A DNA stretch of 64,000 bases from Candidatus Heteroclostridium caecigallinarum. Lineage in GTDB: Bacteria; Bacillota; Clostridia; Christensenellales; CAG-314. How positions within the stretch are numbered: position 1 is the stretch's first letter; every line of letters starts with the position of its first letter. The position numbers and the translations under genes were made by a program. Below the pieces are notes generated by a model. It was not told the DNA's origin and did no database searches. It saw only the letters and a program-made list of their open reading frames with translations. Below, in pieces: positions 33,108 to 41,121 of this stretch. The stretch spans positions 36,151-100,150 of the forward strand of contig CAJFSP010000005.1 in the NCBI GenBank assembly GCA_904419725.1, in the 5' to 3' direction.

Positions 33108-33808
33108 GATTTCTGGCGGCGCTGAAAAAGTGGCTCAGCGTGAATTGTCTTGACGAAAAAATAGTTTGTTATATCTGCGGGGCGGAGGTGCTGCCGCAGC
33201 CGCTTTCGGCGGAAGAGGAAGAAACGCTGCTCGTCAAACATAAAAACGGCGACGTCGACGCCAAAAACCAACTTATCGAGCGCAATCTGCGGCTTGTCGT
33301 GTACATAGCCAAAAAGTTCGACAACACGGGCATCGAGATAGAGGACCTGATTTCGGTGGGGACGATAGGTCTTATAAAGGCTGTCAACAGTTTCGATATG
33401 GACAAAAAAATCAAACTGGCGACTTACGCCAGCAGGTGCATTGAAAACGAAATTTTAATGTATCTGCGCAAGGTCACGCGGCGGCGGTACGAAATAAGTC
33501 TGGACGAGCCGCTCAACGTGGACAGCGACGGCAACGAACTGCTACTTGGCGACGTGCTGGGCACCGACAGCGACATGGTTTACAACGACATAGAAAGCGG
33601 AGTGGAAAAAGACCTGCTCAAAAAAGCCATAGCCAAACTTTCCAAAAGAGAGCAGAAAATCGTGGCGCTGCGTTTCGGGCTGGACGGCGCGGAGGAAATA
33701 ACGCAAAAGGAAGTCGCCGACCTGATGGGTATTTCGCAGTCGTACATCTCCCGTCTGGAAAAAAAGATTATAGTACGCCTGAAAAAGGAAATAACAAAAA
33801 TGGTATAA
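33104..33808 (+). CDS. sigE: RNA polymerase sporulation sigma factor SigE (pro-form)
   Basis: A 234-residue mother-cell sigma factor. The pro-sequence (about 1-28) ends in [13 protein letters not shown], matching the processed region of pro-SigE. Region 2 has [14 protein letters not shown] and [13 protein letters not shown]; region 4 ends with the helix-turn-helix [25 protein letters not shown] precedes the ATG, within the end of spoIIGA. A terminator shared with the SRP RNA follows. Confidence 0.97.
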   Translation: MRFLAALKKWLSVNCLDEKIVCYICGAEVLPQPLSAEEEETLLVKHKNGDVDAKNQLIERNLRLVVYIAKKFDNTGIEIEDLISVGTIGLIKAVNSFDMDKKIKLATYASRCIENEILMYLRKVTRRRYEISLDEPLNVDSDGNELLLGDVLGTDSDMVYNDIESGVEKDLLKKAIAKLSKREQKIVALRFGLDGAEEITQKEVADLMGISQSYISRLEKKIIVRLKKEITKMV

Positions 33809-33838
33809 AAAAAACGCACTTTTCAAAGTGCGTTTTTT
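33809..33838. terminator. Bidirectional terminator of sigE and SRP RNA
   Basis: AAAAAACGCACTTT (33809-33822) pairs with AAAGTGCGTTTTTT (33825-33838). Confidence 0.9.
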
Positions 33839-33840
33839 AA

Positions 33841-34109
33841 CGCCGCGCCTCCGTCGTCGACAGAAATCTCCGAGAAGGTATCCGGACAGGTGGCTACCGC
33901 AAGGTTGCCCCGTGGCACACAGCGCGGTCCGCTTAATGCTGCTGCGTTCCCGCCCTGACATGGTTCACGGTGCGATGTTGCACGGGACCTTGTTATCAAC
34001 ACTCCTTATCCGTTCCGTACTCTCCAAAACCCGGCCTCGGACGGCCTTTCGGTCCTGCTGTAGCGGATTGCAGGTGCAGGGCACCGCTGGCTCCCCACCT
34101 AGCGCGGCG
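33841..34109 (-). ncRNA. ffs: Signal recognition particle RNA, long Bacillus type
   Basis: Read on the reverse strand, CGCCGCGC at the 5' end (34109) pairs with GGCGCGGCG at the 3' end (33841). The Alu part carries GCTAGGTGGGGAGC and the S-domain apex carries ATGTCAGG...AACGCAGCAGCATTAAG, the Ffh-binding signature. The length of about 269 nt is that of the Bacillus/Clostridium long form with an Alu domain. It guides membrane protein targeting with Ffh and FtsY. Confidence 0.95.
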
Positions 34110-34114
34110 AAGAC

Positions 34115-34143
34115 ATTATAACTTAAAACACGGGTTTTGGCAA
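34115..34143 (-). promoter_or_regulatory. SRP RNA promoter
   Basis: Reverse strand: TTGCCA (34143-34138), 17-bp spacer, TATAAT (34120-34115), ending 5 nt before the RNA 5' end. Confidence 0.8.
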
Positions 34144-34173
34144 CATTTTTGTTTTTCCGCTTGTTCCGTTTGT

Positions 34174-34202
34174 TTGTGAAAAATGGCGGTTTGTGTTATA
34201 TT
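34174..34202 (+). promoter_or_regulatory. yfcE promoter
   Basis: TTGTGA (34174-34179), 17-bp spacer, TATATT (34197-34202) with extended TGT. Confidence 0.6.
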
Positions 34203-34228
34203 ATAAAAAAAATCACACGGAGATAACA

Positions 34229-34765
34229 ATGAAATATTTAATCGCTTCCGACATACACGGCTCGGCGTATTACTGCCGTAAACTGCTTGACGCATTTGAA
34301 AGGGAAAATGCGGACAGGCTTATACTGCTGGGCGACCTTTTGTATCACGGCCCGAGAAACAACCTGCCCGAAGGGCACGACCCGAAAGCCGTCATAGCAA
34401 TGCTTAACGGGCTTAAAGACAAAATCTTTTGCGTGCGCGGCAACTGCGACACCGAAGTCGACCAGATGGTGCTGGAATTTCCCGTCATGGCGGAGTACGC
34501 CCTGATGGAAACAAACGGCAAACTGATAATGCTGACCCACGGGCACCATTACGGCGCGGACAACGTTCCGCCGTGCGTCGACGTCATGATTAACGGCCAC
34601 ACCCATGTGCCGCTGTGCGAGGAAAGAAATGGCGTGCTGTGCCTCAACTGCGGCTCGGTTTCGCTGCCGAAGCAAAACAGCGCCCATTCGTACATGACGC
34701 TGGAAGATGGCGTGTTTGTCTGGAAAGACCTTGACGGCGCCGAGTTTATGCGCCGCGCGCTGTGA
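34229..34765 (+). CDS. yfcE: YfcE-like metallophosphodiesterase
   Basis: A 178-residue calcineurin-like phosphoesterase. Metal-binding motifs appear in order: A-S-D-I-H-G, L-G-D-L-L-Y-H-G, R-G-N-C-D, T-H-G-H-H-Y and N-G-H-T-H-V-P. Family members hydrolyse phosphodiesters with two Mn ions; the natural substrate is not known. The start at 34229 has CGGAG upstream. It is a single gene before the ileS leader. Confidence 0.92.
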   Translation: MKYLIASDIHGSAYYCRKLLDAFERENADRLILLGDLLYHGPRNNLPEGHDPKAVIAMLNGLKDKIFCVRGNCDTEVDQMVLEFPVMAEYALMETNGKLIMLTHGHHYGADNVPPCVDVMINGHTHVPLCEERNGVLCLNCGSVSLPKQNSAHSYMTLEDGVFVWKDLDGAEFMRRAL

Positions 34766-34780
34766 AAGCGCTTTATACGC

Positions 34781-34809
34781 TTTACAATTCGCGATAATTT
34801 TTGTAAAAT
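34781..34809 (+). promoter_or_regulatory. Promoter of the ileS T-box leader
   Basis: TTTACA (34781-34786), 17-bp spacer, TAAAAT (34804-34809). Confidence 0.7.
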
Positions 34810-34815
34810 ATCACA

Positions 34816-35043
34816 GACAATAACTTGAAATGCGTTGAGCGCGGACAGGGTTTCGGCGAAAGGGACCTTTCAGAGAGCGCGGGGTTGGTGAAACCGCGCG
34901 GGACTTCGCCTTGATTATCACCGCGCGAGCACAATCCGCCAAACGGCGTTGCCGCGCGTAACGGATTGCGGGCTGTCCGCCGTTAAAAGGACGAGAACTT
35001 TTGTTTGGTGGTGCCTGTTGTTCCGGACAACGGGCATTTTTTT
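34816..35043 (+). promoter_or_regulatory. T-box riboswitch of ileS, specifier AUC (Ile)
   Basis: Stem I shows AGAGAG and GGTTGGTGAAACC apical motifs. The stem GCGCGG/CCGCGC closes a specifier loop ending TTGATT-ATC-A, giving the isoleucine codon AUC at 34917-34919 followed by a purine. The T-box region GGTGGTGCC overlaps the terminator TGCCTGTTG/CAACGGGCA (35012-35036) plus T7. The discriminator-matching base is U, fitting tRNA-Ile A73. Uncharged tRNA-Ile should allow read-through into ileS. Confidence 0.9.
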
Positions 35044-35061
35044 GTGAGAAGGAGAAGGGAA

Positions 35062-38000
35062 ATGTACAAGAAAGTTGACACGGGACTTGATTTTGTCGCC
35101 AGAGAAAACGACATCCTGAAATTCTGGAAAGAAAACCGCATCTTCGAAAAGACGGCGGAAGACACCGACGGCAAGCCGATATTCACCATTTACGACGGTC
35201 CGCCTACCGCCAACGGCAAACCGCACATCGGGCATATTCTGACCAGGGTCATGAAGGACATCATCCCGAGATATAAACAGATGAAAGGCTACGCCGTATT
35301 CCGCAAGGCGGGCTGGGATACCCACGGGCTGCCTGTGGAACTGGAAGTGGAAAGGCTTCTGGGCATCGACGGCAAAAAGGAAATAGAAAAATACGGCATA
35401 GAGCCGTTTATCAAAAAGTGCAAGGAAAGCGTCTGGAAATATAAAGGCGAATGGGAGCGCATGTCCGACAGGGTGGGCTACTGGATGGACATGGAGCACC
35501 CTTACATCACTTACGAGGACAATTACATCGAGTCGGAGTGGTGGAGCCTTAAACAGATTTTCGAAAAAGGCCTGCTTTACAAAGGCTTCAAGATAGTGCC
35601 TTACTGCCCGCGCTGCGGCACGGCGCTGTCCAGCCACGAAGTGGCGCAGGGGTATAAAGACGTCAAGGAAAAATCCGTCATCGCCAAGTTCAGGATCGAC
35701 GGGCGCGACAACGCCTATTTCCTGGCGTGGACGACCACTCCGTGGACGCTGCCGTCAAACGTGGCGCTCTGTATGAATCCGGACGAGGATTACACGGAAA
35801 TCAAGGTGGGCGACGAATATTACGTCCTTGCCGACGCGCTGGTTTCCGCCCACTTCGAGGAAGGTTCTTACGAAAAAATCAGCGTCAAAAAGGGCAGGGA
35901 ATACGAATACGCCAAATACGTGCCGCTGTTTGACTATGTAAAAAATGACAAGGCGTTTTACATCACATGCGACGGCTACGTTACTCTTACAGACGGCACG
36001 GGCATAGTCCACATAGCGCCGGCGTTCGGCGAGGACGACGCCAACGTGGGCAGAAAATACAACCTGCCTTTCGTGCAGTTGGTGGGCGCCGACGGCTGCA
36101 TGTCCGACGAAGTGTACGACATGAAAGGCGTTTTTGTCAAAGACGCCGACAAACTGGTGCTCAAAAAGCTGGCGGACAGCGGATTGCTGTTCAAAGAACT
36201 TGAATTCGAGCACAGTTATCCGTTCTGCTGGCGCTGCGACACGCCGCTCATTTATTACGCCCGCAAGAGCTGGTTTATCAAGATGACCGACGTCAAGGAA
36301 AATATCCTTAAAAACAACGCTTCAGTCAACTGGATGCCGCCTACAATCGGCACCGGACGTATGGGCAACTTTTTGGAAAACCTCATCGACTGGGGCATTT
36401 CGCGCGAGAGATACTGGGGCACGCCGCTGCCTGTGTGGGTGTGCGACAAGTGCGGAAAAGTACACGTTGTGGGCAGCAAGGCGGAACTCAAAGAACTTTG
36501 CCATATCGACGGGGATATCGAACTGCACAGACCTTATATCGACGAATGCAAGTGGCAGTGCGAATGCGGCGGCACTTTCGTGAGAGAGCCGGAAGTCATA
36601 GACTGCTGGTACGACAGCGGCTCGATGCCGTTCGCGCAGTTCCACTATCCTTTCGAAAACAAGGAGCTGTTCGAAAAACACTATCCCGCCGACTTCATAT
36701 CCGAAGCGGTGGACCAGACAAGGGGCTGGTTCTACACGCTGCTTGCCGTGTCCACGCTGATTTTCGACAAATCGCCGTTTGACAACTGCATAGTGCTGGG
36801 GCACGTCAACGACAAAGACGGGCAGAAAATGTCCAAGCACAAAGGTAATGTTGTCGACCCGTGGTCGGTGCTGGACAAACAGGGCGCCGACGCCGTGAGA
36901 TGGTATTTCTACACGTCTTCCGCCCCGTGGCTGCCGTCCAGGTTTTACGCCGACGCCGTGTCCGAGGCGCAGCGCAAATTTATGGGCACGCTGTGGAACA
37001 CTTACGCGTTCTACGTGCTGTACGCCGAAATAGACAAATTCGACCCGACGGGCATAAACGTCAAAGACTGCGCGCTGACCGTCATGGACAGATGGATTTT
37101 GTCGGAACTCAACTCGCTGGTCAGATTCGTGGACGAAGGGCTGGAAAAATATCAGATAACCGAAACGGCAAGGAAGATAGAAGAATTCACCGACGTGCTG
37201 TCCAACTGGTATGTCCGCCGCTGCCGCGAAAGATACTGGGGCAGCGACATGACAGACGACAAAAAGGCGGCGTACGCCACACTGGCGCACGTGCTCACCA
37301 CTTTGTCCAAAGTCATAGCGCCTTATGTGCCGTTTGTCGCCGAAAGCATTTATCAGAACATTGTGAGAAGCGTGGACAAAACCGCGCCTGAATCGGTGCA
37401 CCTGACGTCTTTCCCTGTGTGCGACGACAGTCTTGTCGACAAAGACCTTGAAAGAAACATGGAAAGGCTGACGGATGTGGTTGTGCTTGGCAGAAGCGCG
37501 CGCAACGCCGCCAACATCAAAAACAGGCAGCCGCTTTCAAAACTCTACATCATTTCGGAAGGCGGCGAAAAATTCGGCGGCGAACTGACAGACATTCTCG
37601 CCGACGAACTCAACGTGAAGCAGGTGGAATACGCCGCCGACTCGTCGGCTTTCGCCGGGTACGAACTCAAACCGCAGATGCGCACGCTGGGTCCTAAATA
37701 CGGCGCGCTGCTCGGCAAAATAAAAGCCTATCTTGCCTCGTGCGACACGTCCGCCGTTGTGAACACGGTGAGAAACGGCGTGAATTTCGTGACGGAAATC
37801 GACGGCAAACAGGTGGAATTCGCCGAAAGCGACCTGCTCATTTCCTCCAAAAACAAAGAGGGCTTCGAGGTCGTTTCCGACAAAGGCGTTACCGTGGCTC
37901 TCGACACGACGGTTACCGAAGACCTGCTCGAAGAGGGCATCGCGCGCGAAATCGTTTCCAAAGTGCAGACCATGCGCAAGGAAAGCGACTTTAACGTTAC

Positions 38001-38184
38001 CGACCACATAGCGATACGCTATAAAGCCGTCGGCAAAACCGCCGAAGTGCTGGGCAAACTGGGCGGCGAAATAAGCGCCGACACGCTGTGCGACGATATC
38101 GCCGAAGGCGACGAAGGCGACGTCAGAAAAGAATGGGACATCAACGGCGAAAAACTGCTGCTGTGTCTCACGGTTAAAAAATGA
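35062..38184 (+). CDS. ileS: Isoleucyl-tRNA synthetase, type 2-like
   Basis: A 1040-residue class I synthetase that charges tRNA-Ile and edits valine. HIGH is at residues 55-58; the KMSKS loop reads K-M-S-K-H near 590, so its last serine is replaced. Length and segments such as W-D-T-H-G-L-P-V-E-L-E-V and P-Y-C-P-R-C-G-T-A-L-S-S-H-E-V-A-Q-G-Y match the longer IleRS2 class, which is often naturally tolerant of mupirocin. GAAGGAGAAGGG precedes the ATG at 35062. It is controlled by the upstream T-box and overlaps the next gene by ATGA. Confidence 0.95.
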   Translation: MYKKVDTGLDFVARENDILKFWKENRIFEKTAEDTDGKPIFTIYDGPPTANGKPHIGHILTRVMKDIIPRYKQMKGYAVFRKAGWDTHGLPVELEVERLLGIDGKKEIEKYGIEPFIKKCKESVWKYKGEWERMSDRVGYWMDMEHPYITYEDNYIESEWWSLKQIFEKGLLYKGFKIVPYCPRCGTALSSHEVAQGYKDVKEKSVIAKFRIDGRDNAYFLAWTTTPWTLPSNVALCMNPDEDYTEIKVGDEYYVLADALVSAHFEEGSYEKISVKKGREYEYAKYVPLFDYVKNDKAFYITCDGYVTLTDGTGIVHIAPAFGEDDANVGRKYNLPFVQLVGADGCMSDEVYDMKGVFVKDADKLVLKKLADSGLLFKELEFEHSYPFCWRCDTPLIYYARKSWFIKMTDVKENILKNNASVNWMPPTIGTGRMGNFLENLIDWGISRERYWGTPLPVWVCDKCGKVHVVGSKAELKELCHIDGDIELHRPYIDECKWQCECGGTFVREPEVIDCWYDSGSMPFAQFHYPFENKELFEKHYPADFISEAVDQTRGWFYTLLAVSTLIFDKSPFDNCIVLGHVNDKDGQKMSKHKGNVVDPWSVLDKQGADAVRWYFYTSSAPWLPSRFYADAVSEAQRKFMGTLWNTYAFYVLYAEIDKFDPTGINVKDCALTVMDRWILSELNSLVRFVDEGLEKYQITETARKIEEFTDVLSNWYVRRCRERYWGSDMTDDKKAAYATLAHVLTTLSKVIAPYVPFVAESIYQNIVRSVDKTAPESVHLTSFPVCDDSLVDKDLERNMERLTDVVVLGRSARNAANIKNRQPLSKLYIISEGGEKFGGELTDILADELNVKQVEYAADSSAFAGYELKPQMRTLGPKYGALLGKIKAYLASCDTSAVVNTVRNGVNFVTEIDGKQVEFAESDLLISSKNKEGFEVVSDKGVTVALDTTVTEDLLEEGIAREIVSKVQTMRKESDFNVTDHIAIRYKAVGKTAEVLGKLGGEISADTLCDDIAEGDEGDVRKEWDINGEKLLLCLTVKK

Positions 38185-39041
38185 AAATAAACACCGAGTG
38201 GAAAGATTATGAAATAATAGCCACGGGCGGCGGCGAGAAACTGGAACGGTGGAAAGACGTTTATCTTCTGCGCCCCGACCCGCAGGCGATATGGAAACCG
38301 TCTTTCGATTTATCGAAATTCGACAAACTGCACGCCAGATATATCCGCAGCGAAACGGGCGGCGGGCACTGGGAATACCTGCGCCCCATGCCCGAGAGCT
38401 GGGTGGTTGGCTGGCGCGGTCTGAAATTCCGCGTCAAGCCGATGGGGTTCAAGCACACGGGGCTGTTCCCCGAGCAGGCCGCCAACTGGGCGGCGATGAC
38501 CGACATCATCAGACAGGCGGGGCGGCCGGTAAACGTGCTTAACCTGTTCGCTTACACGGGCGGGGCGACGGTGGCGTGTCTTGCCGCGGGGGCGAGCGTG
38601 TGCCATGTGGACGCCGCCAAAAACATGGTGGAACGGGCAAAAGAAAACGTGGCGCTGTCGGGGCTGGGATACGAAAAAAGCCGTTTTATCGTGGACGACT
38701 GCAAAAAGTTCGTGAACAGGGAAATCCGCCGCGGCAGAAAGTACGACGCCGTTATCCTTGACCCGCCGAGTTACGGCAGGGGCGCCGGCGGCGAAGTGTG
38801 GAAAATCGAGGACGACCTGTTCGACTTTGTTTCGCTTTGCGCCGGGGTGCTGTCGGACAATCCGCTGTTTGTGCTCATCAACAGTTACACTACGGGGTTG
38901 CAGCCGGCCGTGCTTAACAACATACTTAAACTTACCATGAAAAACTTCGGCGGCGAAATAGAAAGTTACGAGGTTTGTCTCGATACCGACGAAGGCATAG
39001 TGCTTCCTTGCGGGGCGAGCGGTATGTGGAAAGGGGTGTGA
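38181..39041 (+). CDS. Class I SAM-dependent methyltransferase, RlmI-like
   Basis: A 286-residue predicted rRNA methyltransferase. After an N-terminal beta-rich part (about 1-95) comes a Rossmann domain with V-L-N-L-F-A-Y-T-G-G-A-T, the acidic ribose-binding V-D-A-A-K and the catalytic D-P-P-S-Y-G-R-G. The last motif is shared with the RlmI/RlmK type, which methylate 23S rRNA, but there is no PUA domain, so the exact target is uncertain. It overlaps ileS by 4 nt and is followed by a pseudouridine synthase gene, giving a translation-related operon. Confidence 0.8.
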   Translation: MKINTEWKDYEIIATGGGEKLERWKDVYLLRPDPQAIWKPSFDLSKFDKLHARYIRSETGGGHWEYLRPMPESWVVGWRGLKFRVKPMGFKHTGLFPEQAANWAAMTDIIRQAGRPVNVLNLFAYTGGATVACLAAGASVCHVDAAKNMVERAKENVALSGLGYEKSRFIVDDCKKFVNREIRRGRKYDAVILDPPSYGRGAGGEVWKIEDDLFDFVSLCAGVLSDNPLFVLINSYTTGLQPAVLNNILKLTMKNFGGEIESYEVCLDTDEGIVLPCGASGMWKGV

Positions 39042-39042
39042 A

Positions 39043-39759
39043 ATGAATTTTACCATTGACGACGTTAATATTTTGTATGAAGACAACCACGTCATCGTGG
39101 CGGTGAAACCGCAGAATATGCCGTCGGTGCCCGACGAATCGGGCGACGCCGATATGCACACCGTGCTTAAAGAATATATAAAGCAAAAAGAAAACAAACC
39201 GGGCGACGCTTTTCTCGGCGTAGTGCACCGTCTTGACAGGCCGACGGGCGGGGTCATGATGTTCGCCAAGACTTCCAAGGCGGCGGAAAGACTGACCGGG
39301 GCGGTCAAAGAGCGTGAAGTGGAAAAGAAATATCTCGCCGTGATAAACGGCAGACTCAAATCGGACCGGGGCACGCTTGTCAACTGGCTCAGGAAAAACC
39401 CGTCCACAAACGTCGTCAGCGTGGTGACCAGCCTTACCGAAGGCGCGAAAGAAGCCCGTCTCGACTATGAACAGCTGGAAACGCTGGGCGCCATAAGCCT
39501 GGTGCGGGTCGTTCTGCACACGGGCAGGGGGCACCAGATAAGGGTGCAGATGGCGGCGCAGAACTGTCCGCTGTTCGGCGACGTGAAATACGGCGACAAA
39601 CTCGCCAGGGGCAGCAATCTGGCGCTTTGGGCGTGCGAACTCAGGTTTACCCACCCGGTGACGGGCGACGCGATGATTTTCGTGTGCTATCCGCCGGAAG
39701 AAAAAGAACCGTGGAAAAAATTTCAGCTTAAAAAATATCTGGAAAATTTTTATAACTGA
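39043..39759 (+). CDS. RluA/RluD-family RNA pseudouridine synthase
   Basis: A 238-residue enzyme that isomerises uridine in rRNA or tRNA. The catalytic motif H-R-L-D-R-P-T-G-G holds the essential aspartate, followed by A-K-T-S-K-A-A-E-R-L; the late G-R-G-H-Q-I-R-V-Q motif is present. It has no S4 domain, so it is a short stand-alone type. It begins 1 nt after the methyltransferase gene and ends the ileS operon. Confidence 0.9.
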   Translation: MNFTIDDVNILYEDNHVIVAVKPQNMPSVPDESGDADMHTVLKEYIKQKENKPGDAFLGVVHRLDRPTGGVMMFAKTSKAAERLTGAVKEREVEKKYLAVINGRLKSDRGTLVNWLRKNPSTNVVSVVTSLTEGAKEARLDYEQLETLGAISLVRVVLHTGRGHQIRVQMAAQNCPLFGDVKYGDKLARGSNLALWACELRFTHPVTGDAMIFVCYPPEEKEPWKKFQLKKYLENFYN

Positions 39760-39763
39760 TTTT

Positions 39764-39785
39764 ACGGCGCGTCAGCGCCGTTTTT
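39764..39785 (+). terminator. Terminator of the ileS operon
   Basis: ACGGCGC, GTCA loop, GCGCCGT, then TTTT. Confidence 0.85.
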
Positions 39786-39801
39786 CATGCCGCCGATTTA
39801 T

Positions 39802-39830
39802 TTGCCTGGCGGTCGCCTACCTGTTATAAT
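39802..39830 (+). promoter_or_regulatory. Promoter of the flavoprotein gene
   Basis: TTGCCT (39802-39807), 17-bp spacer, TATAAT (39825-39830) with extended TGT. Confidence 0.7.
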
Positions 39831-39868
39831 AAAATAACAAGCGTTTATTTATACGGAGGGACATTCTG

Positions 39869-40408
39869 ATGAATATAGTTGTAATGACGGGCAGCCCGAA
39901 CAAAAACGGCGTTACCATGTATCTGGCGGACAAGTTTATCGACGGGGCGGAAAAGGCGGGCAACACCGTGAAGCGGTTTGACACGGCGTTTATGGACATC
40001 GAATTCTGCCGCGGGTGCAATTACTGCCGCGACCACGAAACGCAGTGCGTGTTTGACGATAATTTCGCCGCCCTGAGACAGGCGGTGGAAGAATGCGACC
40101 TGCTGGTGTGGGTGTCGCCGGTGTATTATTTCACCGTTTCGGCGCAGTTCAAAAGAGCCATAGACAGGTTTCACGCGTTCGGCAGGGGGCTCAGGAACAG
40201 ACCCGCGAAAACAATGCTGATCGCGGCGTGCGCCGACGCCCGCCCGCAGGCCGCCGACACGATAAAGGACTATTTCAGAAAATTCACCGACTATATACAC
40301 TGGGAAAACACCGGCGAACTGGTCGCTCTCGGCGCTGGCGACATGGCGGCGCTGCTCGGCACCGATTATCCCGCAAAAGCGGCGGAAGCGGGCGGCGCTC
40401 TGAAATGA
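39869..40408 (+). CDS. NADPH-dependent FMN reductase / flavodoxin-family protein
   Basis: A 179-residue iron-sulfur-flavoprotein-like reductase. The FMN phosphate loop is T-G-S-P-N-K-N-G-V-T near residue 6, then a C-R-G-C-N-Y-C motif near 49-55 that may bind a cluster or form a redox disulfide, and W-V-S-P-V-Y-Y-F-T-V-S-A-Q-F-K. The family moves electrons from NAD(P)H to acceptors such as quinones or disulfides. Substrate unknown. CGGAGGG precedes the ATG. Confidence 0.85.
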   Translation: MNIVVMTGSPNKNGVTMYLADKFIDGAEKAGNTVKRFDTAFMDIEFCRGCNYCRDHETQCVFDDNFAALRQAVEECDLLVWVSPVYYFTVSAQFKRAIDRFHAFGRGLRNRPAKTMLIAACADARPQAADTIKDYFRKFTDYIHWENTGELVALGAGDMAALLGTDYPAKAAEAGGALK

Positions 40409-40437
40409 AAAAAAGACGGCTTCCGCCGTCTTTTTTA
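40408..40437. terminator. Bidirectional terminator
   Basis: AAAAAAGACGGC, TTCC loop, GCCGTCTTTTTT (40409-40436), between convergent genes. Confidence 0.9.
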
Positions 40438-40447
40438 GTTGGCATGC

Positions 40448-40969
40448 TTATTGCAATAGTTTGAGTATGCCGACCGCCGCCAGCAAAGCCCCCGCTATTT
40501 TGCCGGTGTGGCGCAGTCTGGCAAGCGGCGATACGTTCGCCAGCAAATACCCCAGCGACACCATTACGAAATGCGCGGCGGCGAAAAACAGCGGCACCAG
40601 CATCGAGTCGTAACCCATCAGGCAGACGGACAGGTTGGCAACGGCGGCGTCCGCAGCCACTGCCGTGCCCACGGCGAAACTTTCTTTCAGGCCGGGGCGG
40701 CTTTGAACGGGCGACTCTTTCCTGAAAAAGTTCACGGCGCCCATAAGAATCAGAAACACCGCTCCCGCCGAACAAACGGCGTCGCCGAAGTGTCCGCTCA
40801 CCAGCGTGCCCAGCAGCGACGCCGCGGCGCACAGCAGAAACGTCATGACGGCGGCGATAAGCGGAAAGCGGCAGGAAAACTTTGATTTTACGCCCATGGC
40901 GAACCCTGCCAGCATGCCGTCGAGACTGACCGCAATGGCGGTCACGGAAATAAAAATATAAAAGTTCAT
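40448..40969 (-). CDS. ytaF: MntP/YtaF-family membrane protein
   Basis: A 173-residue protein with six hydrophobic segments in two repeats. Each repeat keeps a small polar motif: A-V-S-L-D-G-M-L-A-G-F near residue 13 and G-T-A-V-A-A-D-A-A-V-A-N near 101, the pattern of the MntP manganese exporter family and its sporulation-associated YtaF relatives. Given the spore-forming host, YtaF is favoured over MntP, but manganese export remains possible. No Shine-Dalgarno site is obvious at the ATG. Confidence 0.75.
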   Translation of the reverse strand: MNFYIFISVTAIAVSLDGMLAGFAMGVKSKFSCRFPLIAAVMTFLLCAAASLLGTLVSGHFGDAVCSAGAVFLILMGAVNFFRKESPVQSRPGLKESFAVGTAVAADAAVANLSVCLMGYDSMLVPLFFAAAHFVMVSLGYLLANVSPLARLRHTGKIAGALLAAVGILKLLQ

Positions 40970-41010
40970 CGTAAATCGTACAACCGACGTCGCTGTATCT
41001 TATGCGCGGG

Positions 41011-41032
41011 GCGCGGCGGCTTGTTACCGCCG
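41011..41032. other. GC-rich hairpin in the intergenic region
   Basis: GGCGGC and GCCGCC (41012-41031) form a hairpin around TTGTTACC in the 150-nt gap between ytaF and the surface protein gene. No T run follows, so its role is unclear. Confidence 0.35.
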
Positions 41033-41050
41033 CCTATTGTACCCAAATAA

Positions 41051-41079
41051 TTGACAAAACCCCCGACTGACTGTAAAAT
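41051..41079 (+). promoter_or_regulatory. Promoter of the surface protein gene
   Basis: TTGACA (41051-41056), 17-bp spacer, TAAAAT (41074-41079). Confidence 0.75.
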
Positions 41080-41121
41080 GAAACGGTATATGACAAATCA
41101 TCCTCGGAGGAGTTCGCATAA

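Noticed and set aside
33828..34121. Forward open frames of 60-100 codons in the gap after sigE
   Set aside because: The stretch is the SRP RNA gene on the reverse strand; the frames have no start signals.
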